Source: Fusibacillus kribbianus (GTDB lineage: Bacteria; Bacillota; Clostridia; Lachnospirales; Lachnospiraceae). From it: 63,383 nt of DNA. The position numbers and the translations under genes are program-made. The notes below the pieces were generated by a model. That model was not told where the DNA came from. It saw only the letters and a program-made list of their open reading frames with translations, and made no database searches. The stretch spans positions 1 through 63,383 of the forward strand of contig NZ_JASGBQ010000015.1 in assembly GCF_030053595.1 (NCBI RefSeq). Direction: 5' to 3'. Positions 1 to 9,270 of the stretch are shown here, one piece after another. Position 1 is the stretch's first letter; each line of letters opens with the position of its first letter.

Positions 1-60
1 CCATTTTTTATACCAAAAGATGCAGACTTGCTCAGAAATAGAAAAATTCATACAAAGAAA

Positions 61-90
61 CGCCAAAACCGACATTTGCCGGAGTTGGCG
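61..90 (-). terminator. possible terminator of the MATE gene
   Basis: An inverted repeat with outer arms CGCCAA/TTGGCG and inner arms CCG/CGG lies about 45 bp past the stop of the minus-strand MATE gene. On the minus strand it is followed by a weak T-rich stretch (TTTCTTTG). The structure is visible; termination is inferred, and the T tract is poor. Positions 1-60 hold nothing I recognise. Confidence 0.45.
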
Positions 91-136
91 CTTCTTAATC
101 AGGGACTTATTTTACAGCCCCTTCGGCTTCAGAAAC

Positions 137-1501
137 TCATAGACAGCCGTTCTGTGAGGTGACAGAGCCCGGCAGAATGTGTTTCCTATGGAGCCAGTAA
201 TAGCCAAGCCCCAGGGCATCAGCAAGGAACCAGCCGATTGGAACGGAGACCCAGATGCCGATGACGCCTACCGCAGGAATAGCGGAGAGAGTATAAGCCA
301 GGATCACACGGGTTCCCAGAGAGACAATGGTGAGAACCACAGACATGCCAGGTTTCTGAATGGCCCGGTAAAGACCATAGAGCAAAAACAGACATCCGAT
401 TCCGCAGTAAAAAGCTCCTTCGATCCGCAGATACTGAACGCCAATGGTCAGAATTTCTGTTTCGTAGGTTTTTACAAAGATCATCATAAGTGGTCTTGCA
501 AAGAGACAGACTGTCAGAGAGAGAATCAGGCAGAATACGAGAGAGGTGATCAGAGCGCTCCGGATCCCCTTTTTGATCCGATCCATCTTCCTGGCACCGT
601 AATTCTGCGCGATAAAGGTGGAAAAAGCGTTTCCGAAGTCCTGTACCGGCATATAGGCAAAGGAATCAATTTTGACGGCGGCTGCGAATGCGGCCATGAC
701 CGTTGGACCAAAGCTGTTGACCCGCCCCTGAACCATCAGGATTCCAAAGTTCATGATGGACTGCTGAAGGCAGGTTAAAAAGGAAAACTGGGAGATTTCC
801 GGAAGCATGCCCTTTTTAAGCTTCATATGCCGCTTTTCAAGACGAAGCTCAGGGAATTTCACCAGTGTATAGATCAGAATTCCGATGCCGGACACGTACT
901 GGGAGATCACGGTGGCGGCTGCCGCACCGGGGGCACCCCAGTGAACAACCAGTACAAAGATCAGGTCCAGGACAATATTCAAAAGGGCGGAGATTCCGAG
1001 AAACAGAAGAGGAATCACCGAGTTTCCGATGGCACGCAGGAGAGAAGCAAAGAAGTTATAAAGGAAGGTAGCAGCGATTCCCAGAAAGATGACCCACAGA
1101 TAGCTTCGCATCATGACGTAGATCTCATCAGGAATCTGTAACAGGTGCATAATCGGGTCGATGAAAATAAAAACTGCTGCGTTGAGAACCATGGTACAGA
1201 CAGCTATCAGAAGAAAGGAAGCGGAAATACTGTACTTGAGCTGTTCCATATTTCTTTCCCCAAAACGGGTGGAAAACACGGCGCCGCTTCCCATGCACAG
1301 GCCCAGCAGGATGGAGATCAGAAAGGTCATCAGTGTATAGGCGGAGCCAACGGCTGCCAGGGCATTGGAGCCTAAAAACTGACCGATGATCAGGGTATCT
1401 GCAATGTTGTAAAGCTGCTGGAGAAGATTTCCAAGGATCATGGGAAAGGCAAAACAAAGCATGGTGGAAGTGATGTTTCCGGTAGTCAGATCTTTTTTCA
1501 T
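137..1501 (-). CDS. MATE family efflux transporter
   Basis: A 454-residue multi-pass membrane protein of the MATE family (multidrug and toxin extrusion, Na+- or H+-coupled export). The N-terminus (MKKDLTTGNITSTML) followed by FPMILGNLLQQLYNIADT is the typical first-helix signature. About 12 hydrophobic segments are spread over the chain, and the length is normal for the family. I start at the MKK codon, 6 codons inside the longest frame, because a GAGG lies 12 nt upstream (AGGATG 9 nt). The gene lies downstream of the YdcZ-like gene on the same strand, with a strong hairpin between them. The substrate cannot be deduced. Confidence 0.93.
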   Translation of the reverse strand: MKKDLTTGNITSTMLCFAFPMILGNLLQQLYNIADTLIIGQFLGSNALAAVGSAYTLMTFLISILLGLCMGSGAVFSTRFGERNMEQLKYSISASFLLIAVCTMVLNAAVFIFIDPIMHLLQIPDEIYVMMRSYLWVIFLGIAATFLYNFFASLLRAIGNSVIPLLFLGISALLNIVLDLIFVLVVHWGAPGAAAATVISQYVSGIGILIYTLVKFPELRLEKRHMKLKKGMLPEISQFSFLTCLQQSIMNFGILMVQGRVNSFGPTVMAAFAAAVKIDSFAYMPVQDFGNAFSTFIAQNYGARKMDRIKKGIRSALITSLVFCLILSLTVCLFARPLMMIFVKTYETEILTIGVQYLRIEGAFYCGIGCLFLLYGLYRAIQKPGMSVVLTIVSLGTRVILAYTLSAIPAVGVIGIWVSVPIGWFLADALGLGYYWLHRKHILPGSVTSQNGCL

Positions 1502-1550
1502 TATTATCAACATCCTCACAAAACATATTCGAGAATCAAGGACATAAAAG

Positions 1551-1578
1551 GCCTGCGCCTGTGAGAACAGGCGCAGGG
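1551..1578 (-). terminator. intrinsic terminator after the YdcZ-like gene
   Basis: A perfect 10-bp inverted repeat, CCTGCGCCTG/CAGGCGCAGG, with a 6-nt loop. On the minus strand it is followed by CCTTTTATG. It lies about 25 bp past the stop of the upstream minus-strand transporter and just before the MATE gene. Confidence 0.75.
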
Positions 1579-1603
1579 ATAAAAAATTTCTTATGAAGGA
1601 TGA

Positions 1604-2500
1604 TTATTTCCGGACAGCAGCCCGCTTGTCCAGAAAGATACCGAGGCAGACAACAGCGATGCCGAGAAGCTTTCCCATAGGGAAATTCCCAAGAAGGATC
1701 AGGTCTGCAACGATGCTGGCGCCGATCTGACCGATAAGAAGGAAAATCGTGGCATGGAACACCTTCATCTTTGAATATGCCATGTTGTTCAGTACACAGG
1801 CAAAGGCACCCAGCGGTCCGGTCAGATATGCGATCTTCGGAGCGATAAGGAAGCCTTCCGCGGGGATCCGGAAACCGGAAGCGGCTAAGAACAGGAAAAA
1901 GGCAATGATCGCACCGAAACCGGCATTATAAAAGCTGCCTGCAATTTTTCCCACATAATGGCTGGCTTCAAAATTAAACATTCTTGCAAATACGGTGATG
2001 CAGCCAATGCCGATGGCAAATAAAAGAAGCAGGAACAGAAGCCCCTTGTTGGGAACGGAGGTAAAGGAATCTGCTCCCACAAAATTAATGACAAAGACAC
2101 CGGCCAGAATGCAGAGAAAACCGGGCAGACGGTTTGCATGGAACGCCACCTTTTCGGAACCGAAAAAGCCGAAATGGTCAACCACGGCCGACATGATCAG
2201 CTGTCCCGATACGGAGAGGCATACGGTTACGGCGCTTCCCAGATGGGCTACCAGATATCCGGAAAAACCCAGAACAAAAATAGCGCAGACACCGCCGAAG
2301 CAGGCATGGAAAGGCATGCCGTTGGGCTTCGGAAATTTTTTCGTGGCAATGAGCTCCATGAGCAGGCTGAAAAATGCATTAAGAAGCTGGCTGATGAACC
2401 CGACACCCAGAACGCCGATGAAAGGATAGAGCATGCCATTGTAGCTGCTCTGCGCAGAGATCATGGCGCCCGAAATAATGGCTATGATGATGTACAGCAT
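1604..2500 (-). CDS. DMT-superfamily transporter, YdcZ/DUF606 type (two repeats)
   Basis: A 298-residue integral membrane protein with about ten hydrophobic helices arranged as two homologous halves, the fused form of the DUF606/YdcZ family in the drug/metabolite transporter superfamily. Motifs such as ISAQSSYNGML at the start and LIGQIGASIVADLILLG near the end are characteristic. The longest open frame runs about 90 codons further upstream. I place the start at MLYIIIAII because GGGAG lies 6 nt before it and the promoter at 2552-2580 falls inside the longer frame. The substrate is unknown. Confidence 0.88.
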   Translation of the reverse strand: MLYIIIAIISGAMISAQSSYNGMLYPFIGVLGVGFISQLLNAFFSLLMELIATKKFPKPNGMPFHACFGGVCAIFVLGFSGYLVAHLGSAVTVCLSVSGQLIMSAVVDHFGFFGSEKVAFHANRLPGFLCILAGVFVINFVGADSFTSVPNKGLLFLLLLFAIGIGCITVFARMFNFEASHYVGKIAGSFYNAGFGAIIAFFLFLAASGFRIPAEGFLIAPKIAYLTGPLGAFACVLNNMAYSKMKVFHATIFLLIGQIGASIVADLILLGNFPMGKLLGIAVVCLGIFLDKRAAVRK

Positions 2501-2551
2501 AAAAATCTCCCTTTTGATTGATTGAAACGATGTAAAAAACTCAACATTCCG

Positions 2552-2580
2552 ATTATAATATTCCATAAGGAAATAATCAA
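2552..2580 (-). promoter_or_regulatory. sigma-A promoter of the YdcZ-like gene
   Basis: On the minus strand TTGATT (2580-2575) is separated by exactly 17 bp from TATAAT (2557-2552), about 50 bp before the chosen start codon. A divergent candidate for deoD has a TATGAT at 2613-2618 but only a weak -35. Confidence 0.7.
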
Positions 2581-2648
2581 TACAATTTCTGGCAATATTC
2601 CCCAATATATGGTATGATAAAACAAAAAACAGACAAGGAGGAAAAGCA

Positions 2649-3362
2649 ATGGCAACTCCACATAACCAGGCAGGTACGAACGAAATTGCAGAAAGCATTC
2701 TGCTGCCGGGCGATCCTTTGCGGGCCCAGTTTATTGCAGAGCATTTCCTTGAGGATGTCAAACAGTTCAATTCTGTAAGAAATATGCTTGGATTTACCGG
2801 TACCTACGGAGGAAAAAGAATTTCGGTCATGGGGACCGGGATGGGATGCCCCTCTATCGGAATCTATACTTATGAGCTGATTCATTTTTACGGTGTAAAA
2901 AATCTGATCCGTGTGGGCTCCTGCGGAAGCATTCAGGAGAGTCTTAAGGTGGGAGAGCTGGTCATGGCCATGGGCGCCAGCACTGACGGAAATTTTGCCC
3001 ATCAGTACAGGCTGCCGGGAACATATTCAGCTACGGCATCCTATGAGCTTTTAGAATGTGCTGTACGTTCAGCCAGGGAGCATGGGTATTCCTGTCAGGT
3101 GGGAAATATCCTGTCCTCCGATCTGTTTTATACGGAGACACCGGAATGGAAGGAATGGGCGAAAATGGGAATCCTGTCCATTGAGATGGAAAGCTATGCG
3201 CTCTACTGCAATGCAAACCGTGCCGGAGTACGGGCCCTTGGAATTTTTACAGTATCCGATTCCATTGTCACCGGCGAAGGGCTTTCGGCTGCAGAGCGTC
3301 AGACTGGCTTTACCAACATGATGCAGGTGGCCCTTGAGACAGCTGCTGCTTTTACAGAGTAA
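2649..3362 (+). CDS. deoD: purine-nucleoside phosphorylase, DeoD type
   Basis: A 237-residue hexameric-type purine nucleoside phosphorylase. It cleaves purine (deoxy)ribonucleosides with phosphate to base and (deoxy)ribose-1-phosphate in cytosolic salvage. Family motifs are clear: LLPGDPLRAQ (phosphate site) near residue 18, MGTGMGCPSIGIYTYEL, RVGSCGS, EMESYALY (ribose-binding Glu) and the TVSDS loop that carries the base-contacting Asp. Length and start match the family, and AAGGAGG lies just upstream of the ATG. It begins a co-oriented run with cardiolipin synthase 17 bp downstream. Confidence 0.96.
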   Translation: MATPHNQAGTNEIAESILLPGDPLRAQFIAEHFLEDVKQFNSVRNMLGFTGTYGGKRISVMGTGMGCPSIGIYTYELIHFYGVKNLIRVGSCGSIQESLKVGELVMAMGASTDGNFAHQYRLPGTYSATASYELLECAVRSAREHGYSCQVGNILSSDLFYTETPEWKEWAKMGILSIEMESYALYCNANRAGVRALGIFTVSDSIVTGEGLSAAERQTGFTNMMQVALETAAAFTE

Positions 3363-3379
3363 GGAATGAAGCGAGACGT

Positions 3380-4912
3380 ATGAAAAAGTATAAAAAGCTG
3401 ATAACAAACAGAATTGTAGTCACGGCGCTGCTTTTGATCATCCAGGCGGTATGGATGGTGGTGTTCCTTCTGCGCCTCAGCAGTTATTCTGTCTGGATCA
3501 ACACTGCATTTTCGGTCCTGAGTATCCTCATGGTACTCTACATCATCGGAAAGGATGAATGCTCCGCCTACAAAATTGCCTGGATCATTCTGATTCTGTG
3601 TCTGCCTCTTTTCGGCGGATTGATGTATCTGTTCTGGGGAAATAAGAATCCCTCGAAAAAGATGCGCAAGCGCCTCAACGAAGAGCATCATCGTCTGGTG
3701 AAGGGCTTTCAGAATGATGAGACTCCTATCCGGGAGATGCGCGCTATGGATGAACGGGCCTCCGGGATCAGCATTTATCTGAAAAATGCCAGTGATTACA
3801 GTCTCTATAAAAATACAGATACAAAATACTACCCGATCGGTGAGCTCATGTTCCGGGATATGCTGGAGGATCTGGAAAAGGCACAGTATTATATTTTTCT
3901 GGAATATTTCATTATCAGTGAAGGAACCATGTGGAACAGGATCATGGAGGTCCTGGAGCGGAAGGTATCCCAGGGGGTGGATGTGCGTCTCATATACGAC
4001 GATATGGGCTGCGTAGCACTTCTTCCCAGGGGCTTTGACCGGTATATGGAGTCTAAGGGTATCAAATGCATGGCCTTCAACCCGGTGGTACCGTTTTTTG
4101 CCATGGTAATGAATCACAGAGACCATCGGAAGATCCTGGTCATTGACGGCCATACGGCCTATACCGGCGGCATTAATCTGTCCGATGAATATATCAATAT
4201 CAAATCCCGGTTCGGTCATTGGAAGGATACCGGCATCCGGCTTCATGGGGAAGGCGTCTGGAATTTCACGCTGATGTTTCTGGAAATGTGGAACAGCTAC
4301 CGAAAAGAGGAGGGAAAGCTTGAGGAGTACAAGCCAAGGATCCATCATCCGGCTCCTTTTACCGGCCGCGGATATGTGCAGCCCTTCAGTGACACACCGC
4401 TGGACAATGAGACGGTTGCCGAAAATGTCTATATTCAGATTCTAAATCAGGCGAAACATTACTGTTATATTTTCACTCCGTATTTGATCGTGGATAACGA
4501 AATGAAGCTGGCTCTTTCCCTTGCTGCAAGGAGGGGAGTGGATGTGCGGATCGTGACTCCGGGGATTCCGGACAAGCCGATCGTATTCCGCCTGACCCGT
4601 TCCAATTATTCGCCCCTTTTAAAGGCCGGCGTAAAAATTTACGAATATACACCGGGCTTCATTCACGCTAAGAGTTATGTGTGCGATGATGAGTTTGCTG
4701 TGGTAGGCACTATCAATATGGATTACCGGAGTTTATATCTGCATTTTGAATGCGGAACCTTTATGTATCAGACGGATGCGGTCATGGAGCTTAAGAAGGA
4801 TGCCATTGCGACCATTAAAAAGAGCAGACAGGTTTTTCTTAAGGATTGTCGGACCGGAATTCTCGGCGGGCTGTTTGATGCGGTCCTCCGGATTTTTGCA
4901 CCGCTTTTCTGA
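3380..4912 (+). CDS. cls: cardiolipin synthase (phospholipase D superfamily)
   Basis: A 510-residue membrane enzyme that condenses two phosphatidylglycerols to cardiolipin and glycerol. Two N-terminal transmembrane helices (about residues 13-32 and 65-87) precede two PLD domains. The HKD motifs are intact: HRKILVIDG with H249, K251 and D256, and HAKSYVCDDE with H429, K431 and D436. Length is normal for bacterial Cls. It follows deoD by 17 bp. The start has no strong Shine-Dalgarno but carries the sequence AAGCGAGACGTA directly at the ATG, which recurs before the next gene. Confidence 0.95.
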   Translation: MKKYKKLITNRIVVTALLLIIQAVWMVVFLLRLSSYSVWINTAFSVLSILMVLYIIGKDECSAYKIAWIILILCLPLFGGLMYLFWGNKNPSKKMRKRLNEEHHRLVKGFQNDETPIREMRAMDERASGISIYLKNASDYSLYKNTDTKYYPIGELMFRDMLEDLEKAQYYIFLEYFIISEGTMWNRIMEVLERKVSQGVDVRLIYDDMGCVALLPRGFDRYMESKGIKCMAFNPVVPFFAMVMNHRDHRKILVIDGHTAYTGGINLSDEYINIKSRFGHWKDTGIRLHGEGVWNFTLMFLEMWNSYRKEEGKLEEYKPRIHHPAPFTGRGYVQPFSDTPLDNETVAENVYIQILNQAKHYCYIFTPYLIVDNEMKLALSLAARRGVDVRIVTPGIPDKPIVFRLTRSNYSPLLKAGVKIYEYTPGFIHAKSYVCDDEFAVVGTINMDYRSLYLHFECGTFMYQTDAVMELKKDAIATIKKSRQVFLKDCRTGILGGLFDAVLRIFAPLF

Positions 4913-4954
4913 GAAACCGATAGTTGACCATTTTACAGAAAGCGAGACGTACGT

Positions 4955-6781
4955 ATGGCAGAACTGAAAACAAGATGGAGCAGGCTTGTTACGCCGGAGA
5001 ATGTCTGGAAAGAATATCCGCGTCCGGATTTTGCAAGACCGAACTGGAAAAATCTGAACGGACTGTGGGAGTATGCCATTACAGAGGACGAGAAGGTTCC
5101 GAAGGCTTTTCAGGGACAGATTCTCGTCCCTTTTTCTCCCGAAGCGCCCCTTTCCGGTGTGGGAAAAAGACTGAAGCCGGAGGAATGGCTCTGGTACAGA
5201 AGGTGTTTTGGGAAAGAGGAGCTTTCTGTCGGTGAAAAAGACAGGCTGCTTCTCCATTTCGGAGCGGTGGATCAGTCCTGCTGCGTATATGTGGACGGAC
5301 AAAAGGCTGGAAGCCATGTGGGAGGCTATCTGCCCTTTACTCTGGATATTACGGAATTGATAAAAGGGAAAAGCGGGGAGCATGAGCTTCTTGTAAAGGT
5401 CAGGGATATTAGCGATACCGGCTGGCACAGCCGTGGAAAACAGAAGCTTGCATCCGGCGGTATGTATTATACGGCGCAGAGCGGGATCTGGCAGACCGTA
5501 TGGCTGGAGGTCGTGCCGGACCAGTATCTTCGTCATGTGCGTATCCGACCCGACTATGACAGGGGTTCCGTGTTTGTCCGTGCCGTGACAGGGAAAAGGG
5601 AACCTGTCTCGATGACTGTCTTTGAGGCTTTCGATGAGGAGTGTCTGGATGCCTTTTTGAATGGGAATTTTTCGGGGACTATTCCTGATCATGATATCGT
5701 CATCTCCAGAAGGGCTGTGACGGGAAGGGAAACGGAGCTGCCGCTACAAGGTTTTAAAAACTGGTCACCGGAAGATCCTTTTCTTTACGGACTTCTCCTG
5801 GAGACAGAAAAGGACCGGGTCCTCTGTTATTTTGCCATGCGAACCTGTACGGTGGAGAAGGATGAAACGGGGAATGCCGGACTGTATCTCAACCATAAGC
5901 CTTACTTTCAGACCGGACTCCTGGATCAGGGGTACTGGCCTGACGGGCTTTATACGGCACCATGCGACGAAGCGCTCATTTTTGATGTTCAGTCGGCGAA
6001 AGCCATGGGCTATCGCATGCTCAGAAAGCATGTGAAGGTGGAAACGGCCCGTTGGTATTATCACTGTGACAGGCTGGGAATGCTGGTATGGCAGGATATG
6101 GTAAATGGAGGAAGTGCGTATCAGGACTGGTTTGTTACGTATCTGGCCACCGCCTTCAGCTATCTCAAAATTTCAGTGAAGGACTCCCACAGGCGGCTGC
6201 TGTCCAGAAGGGAGAGAGAGGGCAGGAACCAGTTCAGACGGGAGCTTCGGGATATGATAAAGACTCTTTACAACCATCCGTCTATTGTCTGCTGGGTACC
6301 TTTCAATGAAGGCTGGGGACAGTTTGACGCGGAAAAGATCACGGAAGAGATCCGCCGGATGGATAACACGAGACTGATCGATCAGGCAAGCGGATGGTAT
6401 GATCAGAAAGGCGGGGACATCCAAAGCATTCATTCCTATTTTCTGCCCTTCACCTTCCGGAAGGAGGACCGTGCAGCAGTTCTCACAGAGTACGGAGGAT
6501 ATTCTCTGCGGGTGGACGGTCATTGCCAGTCAGAAAAAATTTACGGCTACAAGACCTTTGACAAGTCGGAGGATTTTTGCAGAGGGGTGGAAAAGCTACT
6601 GGAACAAACGGTGTTTCCTCAGATCCGAAAAGGCCTCTGCGGTGCCGTGTACACCCAGCTTTCCGATGTGGAGGAGGAGGTCAACGGGCTCCTCACATAT
6701 GACAGACTGGTACAAAAGGTACCTGCGGAATGGATGAGGCAGCTGAATCGGAGGATGATTTCTCTGGCCGAAGAAAAATAA
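4955..6781 (+). CDS. glycoside hydrolase family 2 protein
   Basis: A 608-residue cytoplasmic GH2 enzyme without a signal peptide. It has an N-terminal jelly-roll sugar-binding domain (about 20-190), an immunoglobulin-like linker and a TIM barrel (about 300-600). The catalytic pair is visible: the NE of WVPFNEGWGQ (E452, acid/base) and the E of LTEYGGYS (E512, nucleophile). It is shorter than LacZ and closer in size to beta-glucuronidase-like members. Beta-galactosidase, glucuronidase or mannosidase activity cannot be separated by eye. The start follows AAAGCGAGACGTACGT, close to the sequence before cls. Confidence 0.9.
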   Translation: MAELKTRWSRLVTPENVWKEYPRPDFARPNWKNLNGLWEYAITEDEKVPKAFQGQILVPFSPEAPLSGVGKRLKPEEWLWYRRCFGKEELSVGEKDRLLLHFGAVDQSCCVYVDGQKAGSHVGGYLPFTLDITELIKGKSGEHELLVKVRDISDTGWHSRGKQKLASGGMYYTAQSGIWQTVWLEVVPDQYLRHVRIRPDYDRGSVFVRAVTGKREPVSMTVFEAFDEECLDAFLNGNFSGTIPDHDIVISRRAVTGRETELPLQGFKNWSPEDPFLYGLLLETEKDRVLCYFAMRTCTVEKDETGNAGLYLNHKPYFQTGLLDQGYWPDGLYTAPCDEALIFDVQSAKAMGYRMLRKHVKVETARWYYHCDRLGMLVWQDMVNGGSAYQDWFVTYLATAFSYLKISVKDSHRRLLSRREREGRNQFRRELRDMIKTLYNHPSIVCWVPFNEGWGQFDAEKITEEIRRMDNTRLIDQASGWYDQKGGDIQSIHSYFLPFTFRKEDRAAVLTEYGGYSLRVDGHCQSEKIYGYKTFDKSEDFCRGVEKLLEQTVFPQIRKGLCGAVYTQLSDVEEEVNGLLTYDRLVQKVPAEWMRQLNRRMISLAEEK

Positions 6782-6785
6782 AAGC

Positions 6786-6824
6786 AAAAAAAGGTACCCG
6801 GCATCTACGGCTGAGTACCTTTTC
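6786..6824. terminator. bidirectional terminator between convergent genes
   Basis: The arms AAAAAGGTAC and GTACCTTTT form a stem with A-rich and T-rich flanks that would work in both directions. It sits between the convergent GH2 and PTS genes. Confidence 0.75.
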
Positions 6825-6843
6825 CTGTTTGAGATATCAGAGT

Positions 6844-7899
6844 TTAAACATCCAGCTTCATATCGCCTTCCTTGATCCAGCCCTTTTTCCGCATAAACCA
6901 GGAGATGACATAAGCCAGCACACCCGGAAGCAGGAAATGGAGGAGTACGATTTTAAACAGTACCATGGCGGCGCCTTCGGTGGCAGCCATAGTCTGGAAG
7001 GTCATGATCTGTCCCACCAGTCCGGCAGTTCCCATTCCCGATCCGACAGGGTTGTTAGTCATATGGAAGACCATGGTGGAGAGGGGTCCTAAAATGGCGC
7101 TGGTGATGATGGCTGGCAGCCAGATAATGGGCTTTCTTACAATGTTGGGAACCTGAAGCATGCTGGTACCGATACCTTGTGCCAGAAATCCGCCCATTTT
7201 GTTTTCCTTATAGCTGGCGACTGCAAATCCGATCATGTTGGCACAGCACCCAACGGTGGCAGCTCCCGCCGACAGTCCCGCAAGGCTTAAGGATACACCA
7301 AGCGCTGCAGAACTGATGGGAAGGGTCAGGATCATGCCCATGAGGACAGAAACAATGATTCCCATGAGGAAAGGCTGCTGCTCGGTGCCCCAGTTGATGA
7401 GCGCTCCCAGGGAGGTCATAAAAGCTGAGATGGGCGGGCTTAAGATCAGGCCGATGACCGAACCGGAAACGATGCAGACGATGGGAGTCAGTACGATATC
7501 AAGCTTTGTCTTTCCTGCGATCAGGTGACCGAGCTCAATGCCCACATAGGCTGCAATAAAAGCTCCAAGAGGCTCTCCGGGACCGGCGAGGACGATTGTT
7601 CCATCCACAAGCACCTGCCCGGCAATGATCTTGCTGGCGAAAGCGCCCACCATACCGGTGGTGGCAGCGGAAAGGACAACCAGGGGGCTTTCCTTGAATT
7701 TGCAGGCAACGCCGCAGCCGATTCCGGCACCGGTCAGTGCTGCCGCCATTTTTCCGAAAAAGAATAAGTAGCTTCCCACCGTGCCTCCAATGAGGTTTCC
7801 GATCTGCTGGATGATGGTTCCCACGATGAGGGTGGAGAAGAGGCCTGTTGCCATACCGCTCAGACCGTCGATAAACAGCCGGTTCAGCCATTTTTTCAT
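6844..7899 (-). CDS. PTS sugar transporter subunit IIC-like (PfoR/EIIC_2 family)
   Basis: A 351-residue membrane protein with 9-10 hydrophobic segments, matching the PTS_EIIC_2 family that also contains the clostridial PfoR protein. Glycine-rich segments such as GAGIGCGVACKF, and NNPVGSGMGTAGLVGQ near the C-terminus, fit this family. No IIA or IIB domain is fused, and no PTS partner gene is nearby, so transport would need components encoded elsewhere, or the protein may be regulatory. It is a single-gene unit with its own promoter and shares a bidirectional terminator with the GH2 gene. Confidence 0.85.
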   Translation of the reverse strand: MKKWLNRLFIDGLSGMATGLFSTLIVGTIIQQIGNLIGGTVGSYLFFFGKMAAALTGAGIGCGVACKFKESPLVVLSAATTGMVGAFASKIIAGQVLVDGTIVLAGPGEPLGAFIAAYVGIELGHLIAGKTKLDIVLTPIVCIVSGSVIGLILSPPISAFMTSLGALINWGTEQQPFLMGIIVSVLMGMILTLPISSAALGVSLSLAGLSAGAATVGCCANMIGFAVASYKENKMGGFLAQGIGTSMLQVPNIVRKPIIWLPAIITSAILGPLSTMVFHMTNNPVGSGMGTAGLVGQIMTFQTMAATEGAAMVLFKIVLLHFLLPGVLAYVISWFMRKKGWIKEGDMKLDV

Positions 7900-8001
7900 A
7901 TGTGTTACCGCCTTTCTGTGTGCCTTCGGTTTTTTATGTAAAACCGGAGAATTAAGTGTAAATATTTTAAATAGCAGCTGTCTTGTCAGTTGACTTCACC
8001 A

Positions 8002-8030
8002 AATATAGCACAGAAAAAAAAAAGACGCAA
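8002..8030 (-). promoter_or_regulatory. promoter of the PTS IIC-like gene
   Basis: On the minus strand TTGCGT (8030-8025) and TATATT (8007-8002) are separated by 17 bp. The spacer contains a run of ten T. The roughly 100-nt leader contains an inverted repeat CGGTTTT/AAAAACCG (about 7928-7947) without a T tract, of unknown role. Confidence 0.65.
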
Positions 8031-8080
8031 GTATTTTTCTGAATACAGGGCTTATAAATGGTTCCAAACAGGTTTTTTCA

Positions 8081-8109
8081 TTGCGGATTTCCACTATATA
8101 TGGTAAAAT
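8081..8109 (+). promoter_or_regulatory. promoter of the DUF3048 lipoprotein gene
   Basis: TTGCGG (8081-8086) and TAAAAT (8104-8109) are separated by 17 bp, 39 bp before the start codon, and face away from the PTS promoter. Confidence 0.65.
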
Positions 8110-8148
8110 GTATTAACAGCAACACTACCGGAGGGAGGCAAAAGAAGT

Positions 8149-9267
8149 ATGAAAAAGAAATGGACAAGAGGCTTGCGGACAGGACTGGCTTTGATGCTTG
8201 TGGCTGTCATGGCTGCAGGCTGTGGAAAGAAAGCGGAGGAGACCACCGTGGCACCTGAGACGACGGAGGCTGAGCTGGTGACTCTGGCACCGCCCACGAC
8301 GGAGGCAGAGACGGAGCCGGAAACCGAGGCGTGCCCGGATGGTATGGTACGAAGCTACCTTACCGGAGAGTGGGTGCCGGAGGAGATCGGACGCAGGCGT
8401 CCGGTTGCCGTGATGATCAGCAATGTGAAGGATGCACAGCCAACCTACGGACTGAGTGCTGCCGATGTGGTCTATGAGGCCCCGGGAGAAGCCAGTGCCG
8501 TTCGGTTTGTGGCTTTTTTTGAGCAGTATGATGATATACAGGAGATCGGCTCCATCCGGAGTGCCAGAACGTATCACGCTTTCTTCCAGAAGGAATTTGA
8601 ATCGATTTTCTTCCATTACGGACAGTGCGAATATGCAAGGCCTTATCTGGAGGGCGGCATGTGTGACTGTGTCAACGGTGTGACCGGTGCCAGCGAATGG
8701 GCATATCACAGCATGCCGGGCAGAGAGCAGCCGCACCACCATTTCACCAACGGCGAGGAGATCAAATACGCTATAGAAAAGCTGGGCTATTCTACGGAAT
8801 ATCCGGAAAGCTACACCGGCCATTATCAGTTTGTGAAGGACGGCGAGATGCCTTATATGCCCGGAGCAACTCCGGCAAACAAAGTGTCTGTGGGATATGT
8901 ATCCAACAAGCCCTGGTTTGAATACAATGAAGGGGACGGACTTTATTACCGGTATCAGTTTGAGGCGCCCCACGTGGACGTGGGGAATGACGATACACAG
9001 CTGACTTATAAAAATATCATCATTCAGGTCTGTGATTATGAGCATTATTATGATACGGATTATCTGAACATTTTTGTCCATGGAGAAGGCGTCGGCCAGT
9101 TTATCACCGATGGAAAGGTCATTCCCGTCACCTGGAAAAAGGACGGGGAATGGGGTGTGACCCATTACTATGATTCTGAGGGCAACGAGATCAAGCTGAA
9201 CCAGGGACGCACCTGGGTCTGCATCGTCCGCACAGAGCGGGCCAACCGGGTGGAAATCACCGAGTAA
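8149..9267 (+). CDS. DUF3048 (YerB-like) lipoprotein
   Basis: A 372-residue exported lipoprotein. A Lys/Arg-rich N-terminus and hydrophobic stretch end in the lipobox VMAAGC (Cys at about residue 24). A Thr/Glu-rich linker (about 30-62) would span the wall, followed by the two-part DUF3048 domain, recognisable by RRPVAVMISNVKDAQPTYGLS, IGSIRSART and the C-terminal GQFITDGKVIPVTWKK. YerB-type proteins are surface lipoproteins of unknown biochemical function. It lies directly upstream of spoIVA in the same direction, 61 bp apart, but spoIVA seems to have its own promoter. Confidence 0.9.
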   Translation: MKKKWTRGLRTGLALMLVAVMAAGCGKKAEETTVAPETTEAELVTLAPPTTEAETEPETEACPDGMVRSYLTGEWVPEEIGRRRPVAVMISNVKDAQPTYGLSAADVVYEAPGEASAVRFVAFFEQYDDIQEIGSIRSARTYHAFFQKEFESIFFHYGQCEYARPYLEGGMCDCVNGVTGASEWAYHSMPGREQPHHHFTNGEEIKYAIEKLGYSTEYPESYTGHYQFVKDGEMPYMPGATPANKVSVGYVSNKPWFEYNEGDGLYYRYQFEAPHVDVGNDDTQLTYKNIIIQVCDYEHYYDTDYLNIFVHGEGVGQFITDGKVIPVTWKKDGEWGVTHYYDSEGNEIKLNQGRTWVCIVRTERANRVEITE

Positions 9268-9270
9268 ACA

